Positions 57,927 through 64,000 of a DNA stretch of 64,000 nucleotides are shown here, piece by piece. The translations under genes and the position numbers were made by a program. Each line of letters begins with the position of its first letter. Positions within the stretch are counted from its first letter, which is position 1. The notes beneath the pieces were generated by a model, which worked only from the letters and a program-made list of their open reading frames with translations, made no database searches and was not told the DNA's origin. This DNA comes from Nocardioides dongkuii (lineage in GTDB: Bacteria > Actinomycetota > Actinomycetes > Propionibacteriales > Nocardioidaceae), in assembly GCF_014127485.1 (NCBI RefSeq), contig NZ_CP059903.1, positions 2,914,001-2,978,000 on the forward strand, written 5' to 3'.

Positions 57927-58011
57927 GAGGCCGCTCGATAGAGTCCGACCTGTCGGCTGGGCCGCCGCGACTCCCCACGAGACGCCGGCCGCGACGTGAT
58001 GGAGGAGGACG

Positions 58012-59016
58012 ATGACGGCGCCCGACTGGTGGCAGGAGGTCGGCCTGCCGCCGGCGGCCGGCCGGGTGCTGCAGCACCTCGTCACCCATCCCGAGTCGAC
58101 GGCCGCAGCGATCGCCGACGAGCTCGGGCTCACCGCGTCCACCGTCGAGCGGATGCTGCGCGCCTTGGTGGAGGAGCTGCTCGTCGTTCGCGTCGGACGG
58201 CGGCCGACGCGCTGGAGTGCCAGCCCGCCGCGCTCGGCCATGGACGCGCTGCTGCAACGCCGACGGGCGCAGCTGGCCAACGTCGAGCTCCAGGCCGAGC
58301 GGCTGCAGGAGGAGTACGCCGCGCACCTCGACCGGCGCTTCGCCAGCGACCAGTTCGAGGTGCTCGACACGCCGCAGCGGGTGACCGCGCGCTACGAGCA
58401 CCTGCTCCGCTCGGCTCAGCGCGAGATCCTCCACCTGGTGATGCCCCCCTCGGTCGCGACGAGCGCCCATCCCGAGCGGATGGCCGCCCAGGCTGACGCG
58501 GCGGCGCGCGGGGTGCGGTTCCGCGCGGTGTACGACGCCTCGACCTTCGACGAGGAGCTCTCGCTGCGGACCGCGCGCGACGGGCTGGCGTTCGGCGGCG
58601 AGGTGCGGCTCAGCAGGGAGCTGCCGATGAAGCTGGTGCTCTTCGACGATGCGGCCGCGATCATGGCGATCACGCCGGCCGACCCGGCCGCCGGCTCGCT
58701 CGTCGTCTACAGCCCGCCACTGCTGCGGGTGCTCAAGGCGCTCTTCGACGAGCTGTGGGAGCACGCCGCCCCGTGGTCGACCGAGCCCACGGCGTCACAG
58801 CCGCCCCCCGACCGGCTCGCGATCGACCCGCGCTCGGCGCGGGTGCTCCAGTTCATGGCTCTCGGCATGAAGGACGACGCCATCGCCCGGGTGCTCGGGG
58901 TGAGCCGTCGTACCGTGCAGCAGATCGTCAGCGACGTCGGCACCCGGCTCGGCGCCCGCACCCGCTTCCAGATCGCGCTCCAGGCGCAGGCGGCCGGGTG
59001 GCTGGGCGAGGAGTGA
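58012..59016 (+). CDS. Transcriptional regulator with TrmB/MarR-like N-terminus and LuxR-type C-terminus
   Basis: This 334-residue regulator has an N-terminal winged helix-turn-helix (PPAAGRVLQHLVTHPESTAA, then IADELGLTASTVERMLRALV). A coiled linker and a central domain (about 115-250, VTARYEHLLRSAQREILHLV) resemble the effector part of TrmB/phospholipase-D-like regulators. A LuxR-type HTH ends the protein (VLQFMALGMKDDAIARVLGV, then SRRTVQQIVSDVGTRLGAR). ATG 58012. It is divergent from the Ig-like protein/protease operon and convergent, without a gap, with the deacetylase. It probably controls one or both surface gene sets. Confidence 0.82.
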   Translation: MTAPDWWQEVGLPPAAGRVLQHLVTHPESTAAAIADELGLTASTVERMLRALVEELLVVRVGRRPTRWSASPPRSAMDALLQRRRAQLANVELQAERLQEEYAAHLDRRFASDQFEVLDTPQRVTARYEHLLRSAQREILHLVMPPSVATSAHPERMAAQADAAARGVRFRAVYDASTFDEELSLRTARDGLAFGGEVRLSRELPMKLVLFDDAAAIMAITPADPAAGSLVVYSPPLLRVLKALFDELWEHAAPWSTEPTASQPPPDRLAIDPRSARVLQFMALGMKDDAIARVLGVSRRTVQQIVSDVGTRLGARTRFQIALQAQAAGWLGEE

Positions 59017-60402
59017 TCAGGCCACCGCCTCGGTGAACATCGGGGCCACGCTGACGCCGCTGTTCTCGAGGTAGGTGAGCAGGGTGCGGAAGCGGGCCTC
59101 GGTCCACGCCGTGTGGTCGGCGTCGTCGTTGATCTTGTGGAAGCACAGGACGAACCACTCGTGGTTGGCGACCGCCGCATCGACGAGGCCGGTCACCTCG
59201 CGGTCGTCCTGGGTGTCGTACACCGAGACAGCGTTGATCCGGTACTCGTTGAGGTAGCCCTGCCCGTTGCCGTTGGGGTTGATGGTGCGGGCCGACGAGA
59301 AGTAGCGGCGGACGATGCGCCGGACCTGGTCGTTGTTGCCGCCGTTCGGGTAGGCGAAGTGCTCCGCGCCCCGGTAGCCGTGGCTGGCGAGGTACTCGTA
59401 GGAGCGGCTGACAGCGTTCTCGGCCTCGGCCGCCGACAGGGTGGTGAGGTTGGTCGCCCCGTGCCCACCGATCAGCCAGCCTCGATCGTGGAGGTCGTCG
59501 ACCTGTGCCTGCGTCATGTAGCCGCTCGTGCCCAGCAGCTCGGGGATGATGAAGGTGTTCCCGACGTACCCGAACTCGTCCATGATCGTCGCCGCGCTGT
59601 AGTTGCTGGCGTAGCCGTCGTCGAACGTGATGCTGACCTTGCCCGCCGCACCGTCAGGGTGTGCCGTGAGGTGGTTGAACCAGATCGTCGGCGTGGTGTC
59701 GACCTTGCTCCAGCCGAGGAACGACACCATGTTGATGTTGTCCCACGCCGGGGCCCCCTGCACGCGGAACGAGCTGCGCGGGACGCTCAGCTCCATCCAC
59801 TCGTTGTTGACCCACTCGGTGGAGGCGAAAGCGTCCTTGACGCTGAAGTAGAAGAAGTCGTTGTTGTGGGTCGTGTGCAGCCGGACCTGGGCGGTGGCCG
59901 TCCAGTCGGTGCACTTGACCCACAGCTTGAAGGTCCGGTGGGACAGGTCGAGGCGGTCGACCTCCTTCAGCATCATCGACTGTCCGGTGTCGTTGGGCCT
60001 CACGGTCATCACGACCGAGCCCCTGCCGGCCTTCTTCTCGGTCAGGGTGTGGCCGACCGTGCCCTGCCCGTACCAATCCGTGAAGCCGGAGCTGGTGTCG
60101 GTGACGAGCCCGCTGCTCCTCTTGGGCGCGGCGACAGTGATGCCGCCCCGTCGCCCCGATGGCCTCGCCACGTCGATCACGTCGCCGCCGATGACGAGCT
60201 CGCCGCCCTCGTTGAGGGAGGCGAACGTGGCCCGGAGGGCGTCCTCGTCGAGGAAGCCCGGAAGGGTGGCGAACGCGGTCTCGCCGTCGCCGACCTTGAG
60301 CAGGCCGGTGTCGGTGACGTACCCGGGCTCACCGAGCGCGAGCACCGGGTTGGCGCTCGCCCACTGAGCTGCCGTGCCTCGCCGCAGCTTGATCGTGGTC
60401 AT
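59017..60402 (-). CDS. NodB-type polysaccharide deacetylase with phage-fibre-like N-terminal domain
   Basis: This 461-residue protein has no signal peptide. Residues 3-50 (IKLRRGTAAQWASANPVLAL, then GEPGYVTDTGLLKVGDG) match the N-terminal domain of phage tail/fibre proteins (Mtd_N-like). A beta-rich middle (about 90-250) resembles a carbohydrate-binding jelly roll. The NodB domain begins near 255 with KVSITFDDGYASNYSAATIM, then FAYPNGGNNDQVRRIV and FVLCFHKIND. The second metal motif reads GGHGATNLT: the first His is present, the usual second His is missing. It may bind rather than deacetylate glycans. It lies 12 bases after the 44-residue peptide gene. Confidence 0.8.
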   Translation of the reverse strand: MTTIKLRRGTAAQWASANPVLALGEPGYVTDTGLLKVGDGETAFATLPGFLDEDALRATFASLNEGGELVIGGDVIDVARPSGRRGGITVAAPKRSSGLVTDTSSGFTDWYGQGTVGHTLTEKKAGRGSVVMTVRPNDTGQSMMLKEVDRLDLSHRTFKLWVKCTDWTATAQVRLHTTHNNDFFYFSVKDAFASTEWVNNEWMELSVPRSSFRVQGAPAWDNINMVSFLGWSKVDTTPTIWFNHLTAHPDGAAGKVSITFDDGYASNYSAATIMDEFGYVGNTFIIPELLGTSGYMTQAQVDDLHDRGWLIGGHGATNLTTLSAAEAENAVSRSYEYLASHGYRGAEHFAYPNGGNNDQVRRIVRRYFSSARTINPNGNGQGYLNEYRINAVSVYDTQDDREVTGLVDAAVANHEWFVLCFHKINDDADHTAWTEARFRTLLTYLENSGVSVAPMFTEAVA

Positions 60403-60414
60403 GTCGCTCGCCTT

Positions 60415-60549
60415 CTAGGGGGTGCCGCCGTCGATGGTGTCCTCCGCGGCCTCTGCCGGTGCCGCCGTCACAGCGACGCTCGCAGCGGTGCCGGCGAGGA
60501 GCAGCCCCAGCAACCCGCGCCGACTGCGCGTCTCCTCGTCCGCGCTCAC
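60415..60549 (-). CDS. 44-residue secreted peptide ending in IDGGTP
   Basis: This small gene starts at GTG 60549, overlapping the stop of the collagen-like gene (GTGA). A twin-Arg-like basic start (RSRRGLLGLLLAGTAASVAV) forms a signal peptide with likely cleavage after AEA. Only about 11 residues remain (EDTIDGGTP end). The same IDGGTP ends the collagen-like protein upstream. The overlap on one side and 12-base gap on the other argue for a real coupled gene. Function is unknown; it might also be a remnant of a larger protein. Confidence 0.55.
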   Translation of the reverse strand: MSADEETRSRRGLLGLLLAGTAASVAVTAAPAEAAEDTIDGGTP

Positions 60550-60959
60550 GGGGTGCCGCCGTCGATGACGTCGGGAAGCACGGCGGCGTCGCCAGGTGGG
60601 CCCTGGGGACCTGGTGATCCCACGGGCCCCGGCGCGCCGTCGATCCCGGGCGCTCCAGATGCGCCGGGGGCGCCGGGTGCGCCAGAAGGACCTGGGAGAC
60701 CCCGTGGCCCCTGCGGGCCGGTCCGACTGACGGTTGCCAGCGTCGACCCGCGCGGGCATCGGCCGGTCGACTTCGCAGCGACCACGACGTCTCTCTTGCC
60801 GACGCACACCTTCACCGACGTGGCCGACTTGCGGGGGGACGGCTCAGGGCCCGGCTGCGCGGACACGAACGCAGTGGCCCCTACCCCCAGGCCCAGCACC
60901 AGGACGAGGCAGAGCATGGCCATCAGGGCTCTTGCTTTCACGTCCGAAGAATCACCCAT
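60546..60959 (-). CDS. Collagen-like surface protein
   Basis: This protein of about 137 residues has an N-terminal hydrophobic signal/anchor (ALMAMLCLVLVLGLGVGATA). A short Cys-containing domain follows (SVKVCVGKRDVVVAAKSTGR, then CPRGST). Fifteen Gly-X-Y triplets run from GPQGPRG to GPPGDA and end in VIDGGTP. Gly-X-Y tracts form collagen-like triple helices, common in bacterial adhesins and phage fibres. Start choice is uncertain: ATG 60959 is used, with ATG 60983 and GTG 60989 upstream. It heads a three-gene minus-strand operon with the small peptide and the deacetylase. Confidence 0.75.
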   Translation of the reverse strand: MGDSSDVKARALMAMLCLVLVLGLGVGATAFVSAQPGPEPSPRKSATSVKVCVGKRDVVVAAKSTGRCPRGSTLATVSRTGPQGPRGLPGPSGAPGAPGASGAPGIDGAPGPVGSPGPQGPPGDAAVLPDVIDGGTP

Positions 60960-61242
60960 CGCTGCCAGGTGGCGAAATCGCATGTCCACGCTCACGGCCT
61001 CCATCGTCGCCATGGGACTGGGGCGGTCCCGTGGCGCAGCCACGGTGACCGAACCGCCGGGTGCCGGGACCGTTGGTCGCGAAGCGTACCGGCGATCTTT
61101 TTACTTTGTTGACGAATCGTGGGGCTGGTGTGGCTGACGTGTGCGTCGGCAGTGGGTCGCAGTTCCTTAGGTTTTCTCTCGGCAAATCTTCGCCGGGCTT
61201 TCGCCGGGCGGTCGTTCTCGACTGCCTGCAGCGAGACTCACC
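60960..61242. other. Divergent intergenic region between the collagen-like and synthase operons
   Basis: This 283-base region is noticeably more AT-rich than its surroundings around 61095-61120 (a TTTTTACTTTGTTGACGAAT stretch). It should hold promoters for both operons. TTGACG (61109-61114) is a possible -35 for the synthase. I could not assign a good -10. No gene or recognised riboswitch is seen. Confidence 0.4.
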
Positions 61243-62400
61243 ATGGGGGGCAGGACCATCAACAGCACCGCTGGCGTACTCGAGCGCCCGAATGTCGACG
61301 TACCGAGGCCCGCGCGTCGTCTGGGCCGGATCACGGCCCTGCTGCCGGCCCACAACGAAGAGGCGAACCTCCCGGACGCCCTGGCGTCCCTCCGGGGGCA
61401 GACGGAGCCTCCGGTCGACATCGTGGTGATCGCCGACAACTGCACCGACGACACCGAACAGGTCGCCACCGAGCTCGGCGCCACCGTCTTCCGGACACGA
61501 GGAAATGTCCACAAGAAGGCCGGGGGTCTGAACCAGGCCCTCGACGTCCTCCTCCCCCAGATGCAGCCCGACGACCTCATCCTGGTGATGGACGCCGACT
61601 CGCTGCTGGACCCGACCTTCCTCGAGGGGGCCCGCCGTGCCCTGGAGGTCCGTCCAGGCTCTCGGGCGCACCGCCGCGGGATCATCCTCGGCGGGGTGGG
61701 CGGCACGTTCCTCGGGGCCGAGGGAGGTGGACTCCTCGGCACCTTCCAGCGGAACGAGTACGCGCGATACGCCCGCGACGTCCGCCGGCTGCACGGCAAG
61801 GCGCTCGTCCTGACCGGCACCGCCTCGGTGTTCACGGTCAAGGTCCTGCGCGAGGTCGCCGCCGCCCGCCGGGCCGGGGAGCTGCCGGATCGATCCGGCG
61901 CGGGGAACGTCTATGACGTCCACGTCCTGACCGAGGACAACGAGCTGTCGCTGGCGCTGATGCACCTCGGGTACGGCATCCTCGCCCCGCGGGAGTGCAC
62001 CCTGGTGACCGAGGTGATGACCACGTGGGGTGACCTCGCGAGGCAGCGGTCGCGATGGAAGCGCGGCGCCCTGGAGAACATCGTCGACTACGGGTTCACC
62101 CGCGTCACCGCTTCCTACTGGGGACGACAGGTGCTCAGCGCGGTCGGCCTCCTCGCCACGGCGCTGTACGTCGCGAGCCTCCTGTGGGGGCTCTTCACGG
62201 AGATCCACCTGCACCCCTTCTGGCTGGCCGCCTCGCTCGTGTTCTGCCTGGAACGCGTCGTCACGGTGCGCCAGCGCGGATGGCGGCAGATGCTCCTCGC
62301 CGCTCCCCTGGTCATCGAGATGGCCTACGACCTCTTCCTGCAGCTGGTCCAAGCGCAGGCATTCATGAACGCGCTCCTGCGTCGAGAAAGAAAGTGGTAA
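61243..62400 (+). CDS. Processive family 2 glycosyltransferase (IcaA/hyaluronan-synthase-like)
   Basis: This 385-residue membrane glycosyltransferase starts at ATG 61243. The GT-A domain has ITALLPAHNEEANLPDALAS, VVIADNCTDDTEQVA and MDADSLLDP (DxD). Processive signatures are VLTEDNELSLAL (TED) and QRSRWKRGALEN (QxxRW), shared with cellulose, chitin, hyaluronan and poly-GlcNAc synthases. C-terminal helices cover about 290-370, with no N-terminal helices and no PilZ domain. It probably polymerises and exports a beta-linked polysaccharide; the sugar is unknown. It heads the operon with the LAMTG mini-protein (3-base gap) and sortase. Confidence 0.88.
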   Translation: MGGRTINSTAGVLERPNVDVPRPARRLGRITALLPAHNEEANLPDALASLRGQTEPPVDIVVIADNCTDDTEQVATELGATVFRTRGNVHKKAGGLNQALDVLLPQMQPDDLILVMDADSLLDPTFLEGARRALEVRPGSRAHRRGIILGGVGGTFLGAEGGGLLGTFQRNEYARYARDVRRLHGKALVLTGTASVFTVKVLREVAAARRAGELPDRSGAGNVYDVHVLTEDNELSLALMHLGYGILAPRECTLVTEVMTTWGDLARQRSRWKRGALENIVDYGFTRVTASYWGRQVLSAVGLLATALYVASLLWGLFTEIHLHPFWLAASLVFCLERVVTVRQRGWRQMLLAAPLVIEMAYDLFLQLVQAQAFMNALLRRERKW

Positions 62401-62403
62401 CAG

Positions 62404-62574
62404 ATGTACAACAACACCGGAACGCTCGCTGCTGGCGCTGGCGCTGGCGCTGGCGGAAGCGGCCTGGCGATGACGGGCGTGGCAGGCAACCTGATCTGGA
62501 TCTTCCTGGCTTCCTTCGCCATCCTGGCTCTCGGCATGGCCATCCTGCGGACGGTGCCCCGGTCCCAGCGATGA
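62404..62574 (+). CDS. 56-residue LAMTG sorting-signal mini-protein
   Basis: This tiny protein starts three bases after the glycosyltransferase stop. Residues 1-20 are small and Gly/Ala-rich (MYNNTGTLAAGAGAGAGGSG). LAMTG is at residues 21-25, a hydrophobic helix at about 29-48 (NLIWIFLASFAILALGMAIL), and the tail is RTVPRSQR. This is a complete cell-wall sorting signal of the LAxTG form used by class E sortases, yet there is no signal peptide and almost no mature domain. The positive tail suggests an N-outside topology. It overlaps the sortase start by four bases (ATGA), so it is the likely substrate. Confidence 0.8.
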   Translation: MYNNTGTLAAGAGAGAGGSGLAMTGVAGNLIWIFLASFAILALGMAILRTVPRSQR

Positions 62575-63158
62575 GGAAGGCGATCGGGTGGACGATGGTC
62601 GCCAGTGCCCTCGCCCTCCTGATGGTGCTCAGCGGCCAGCACCTGCTCGCTCGGCACCGGACCACCGAGGCTCAGGTGCGGCTGCTCAGCGAGGTGCCGA
62701 GCACGGTGGTCGCAGGCTCGTCGGGGTCCGTCCCGCGGGCCAGGGGCGTCGATGTCGGCGACGCGCTCGCCGTGATCACCATCCCCCGGTTCGGCGACGA
62801 CTGGCGCTGGGCCGCGTTGGAAGGAACGTCGACGGACGTGCTGGCGGACGGACCCGGCCACTACGAGCAGACTCCGCTGCCGGGACAGCGGGGCAACTCG
62901 GCATTCGCCGCCCACCGCGCCGGTCATGGCGACCCGTTCATCGACTTCGACCTCCTGCAGGCCGGTGATCGCGTCGTGCTGGAGCAGGGGGACGCCCGGT
63001 GGGTCTACGAGCTCGACGCCGACCCTCGGATCATCCCGGCGACAGCCGACTGGGTCCTGGCACCTACCCCGGGGCGCGTGCTCACGCTGACGACCTGTTG
63101 GCCGCGCTACGGCTCGTCGAAGCGGATGTACGTCCGCGGGCACCTGGTGGCGAGCTGA
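62571..63158 (+). CDS. srtE: Class E sortase
   Basis: This 195-residue enzyme starts at ATG 62571 inside the mini-protein stop. An N-terminal membrane helix (about 7-22) is followed by the sortase barrel: VITIPRFGDDWRWAALEGTS, GHYEQTPLPGQRGNSAFAAH with His115, Cys176 in LTLTTCWPRYGSS, and Arg185. This matches class E sortases of actinobacteria, which cut LAxTG between Thr and Gly and attach proteins to the cell wall. Its immediate neighbour carries LAMTG. The gene is convergent with the glycosidase (15-base gap). Confidence 0.9.
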   Translation: MRKAIGWTMVASALALLMVLSGQHLLARHRTTEAQVRLLSEVPSTVVAGSSGSVPRARGVDVGDALAVITIPRFGDDWRWAALEGTSTDVLADGPGHYEQTPLPGQRGNSAFAAHRAGHGDPFIDFDLLQAGDRVVLEQGDARWVYELDADPRIIPATADWVLAPTPGRVLTLTTCWPRYGSSKRMYVRGHLVAS

Positions 63159-63173
63159 CGGCGAGGGCGTTGC

Positions 63174-64000
63174 TCAGCGCGCCAAGCCGCGGCGTACCGC
63201 CCTCAGGGCGTCTCGTGACGAGTCGACGCGCCAGTCGCGTTCCTTGTCGGCGTTGAACCAGATGAGCGCCTTGATCCGGGGCATGGAGCGATTGGCGAGC
63301 ATCTTCTGCACCCAGCTCGCCTTGTCGTGTGCGCGGCTGGTCGGCGCCCCGTCGTTGACCCTCGGCTCCTTCGAGGAGACCTCGCAGATCCACACCGGCG
63401 CGCGGGGGTGCAGGGCGGTGAGCTTGCGGTACTGGCGCTGGAAGATCTGACGGAAGCTGCGCCAGCGGCCCCAGCTCGAGTCCTTGCCCCAGTTGAACCC
63501 GTCGAGGCCGAGCACGTCGACGTACGCGGCCCCCGGCCAGATCGCCTTGACCCGCGTCGTCTCGGCATAGGTGTCGGCCGTGGGGTTGAAGACCCACCGC
63601 AGGTTGTCCGCCCCACGCGACTGCAGGTAGGTCACGACGTAGCGCCACGCCTGCGTGAACTCCCGGTAGGTGCCACCGTGGGGTTGGGCGCCGTCAGCCG
63701 TCGGCTGGAAGGTCTGCCAGTCGCCGTTCATCTCCGGCCACGGCCGCACGTAGAGGGTGTGGGGGTAGGTGCTGGCTGCGGCGGCGATCTGGTCGAGATA
63801 GGCGTCGTGCTGGCCGCTGCTCCACTCGGCGAACCGGGTGGGACCCATGTCCCAGGAGACGAGCACCTTGCGGCGGCCACCGTCAGCGAAGAGGCGCTCG
63901 GGTGCGGCCGGGAACACGTCGCCGTAGCCGTAGTAGTAGGACGCGATCCGAGCACGCTGTCCGATCTTCGACTCGAACGCCCGCAGGCGCGACGGGTCGT
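63174..64000 (-). CDS. GH26-like glycoside hydrolase (partial, N-terminus outside window)
   Basis: The frame stays open to the window edge, giving at least 275 residues. It shows IGQRARIASYYYGYGDVFPA, VLVSWDMGPTRFAEWS and YVRPWPEMNGDWQTFQ, where Glu fits the acid/base. GLDGFNWGKDSSWGRWRSF follows, and VWICEVSSKEP carries the likely nucleophile Glu. This is the pattern of family 26 beta-mannanases and related enzymes. No start codon or signal peptide is visible because the 5' end is missing. It may trim the polymer made by the neighbouring synthase; its true substrate is unknown. Confidence 0.8.
   Translation of the reverse strand, partial: DPSRLRAFESKIGQRARIASYYYGYGDVFPAAPERLFADGGRRKVLVSWDMGPTRFAEWSSGQHDAYLDQIAAAASTYPHTLYVRPWPEMNGDWQTFQPTADGAQPHGGTYREFTQAWRYVVTYLQSRGADNLRWVFNPTADTYAETTRVKAIWPGAAYVDVLGLDGFNWGKDSSWGRWRSFRQIFQRQYRKLTALHPRAPVWICEVSSKEPRVNDGAPTSRAHDKASWVQKMLANRSMPRIKALIWFNADKERDWRVDSSRDALRAVRRGLAR

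Noticed and set aside
61119..61916. Possible gene in another frame overlapping the glycosyltransferase start
   Set aside because: After the intergenic part it becomes an Arg/Pro/Gly shadow of the GT2 frame.

Overview
The window reads as a chromosomal segment of a very GC-rich Gram-positive actinobacterium. Gene content and order point to the Nocardioidaceae, most likely Nocardioides or a close relative; this is inference from synteny and repeat style, since no 16S gene is present. Supporting signs are the actinobacterial blocks ahcY-mtrA-mtrB-lpqB with comF, hpf, a LuxR regulator and secA, and a mannose/F420 block (Rv3256c-, pmm-, Rv3258c-, Rv3259-like genes, whiB2, fbiA, fbiB, manC, TIGR03089) in the order known from Mycobacterium. 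Starts are often GTG, and many genes overlap by 1-8 bases.

Layout. 1-5.2 kb: Tat component, LysM protein, Rv3235-family protein, and secA facing them across an inverted-repeat cluster. 5.3-20 kb: a long minus-strand run with a YcaQ-like protein, an orphan response regulator, hpf, comF, lpqB, mtrB, mtrA, ahcY, a DUF808 membrane protein, an acyltransferase, a SIS-type protein, a Trm112-like protein, phosphomannomutase and a DUF3499 protein. 20-30 kb: Rv3259-like protein, DUF5719 protein, a large membrane glycosyltransferase, WhiB2, the F420 genes fbiA/fbiB, a DUF3105 protein, GDP-mannose pyrophosphorylase and a TIGR03089 protein. 30-39 kb: a peptidoglycan-recognition amidase and a six-gene galactofuranan synthesis and export operon (two GT2 enzymes, glf, glfT2-like, wzm, wzt). 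39.5-46.6 kb: M23 peptidase with ftsX and ftsE, a secreted protein, a DUF72 protein, prfB, a class F sortase and a CAP protein. 46.7-51.2 kb: a compact seven-gene Tad/Flp pilus operon. 51.4-52 kb: a GAP-family membrane protein.

52-64 kb looks accessory and surface-directed. It holds a 1479-residue subtilisin-like protease with an Ig-like partner, a regulator with two DNA-binding domains, and a minus-strand operon of a collagen-like protein, a tiny secreted peptide and a NodB deacetylase carrying a phage-fibre-type N-terminus. Divergent from it are a processive glycosyltransferase, a 56-residue protein that is almost only an LAMTG sorting signal, and a class E sortase. A GH26-like glycosidase runs off the end. 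The best candidate for an undescribed system is the synthase / mini-LAMTG protein / sortase E operon with its deacetylase and glycosidase neighbours. It may make and anchor a surface polysaccharide or peptide-linked polymer.

No tRNA, rRNA, CRISPR array, insertion sequence or integrase was seen.
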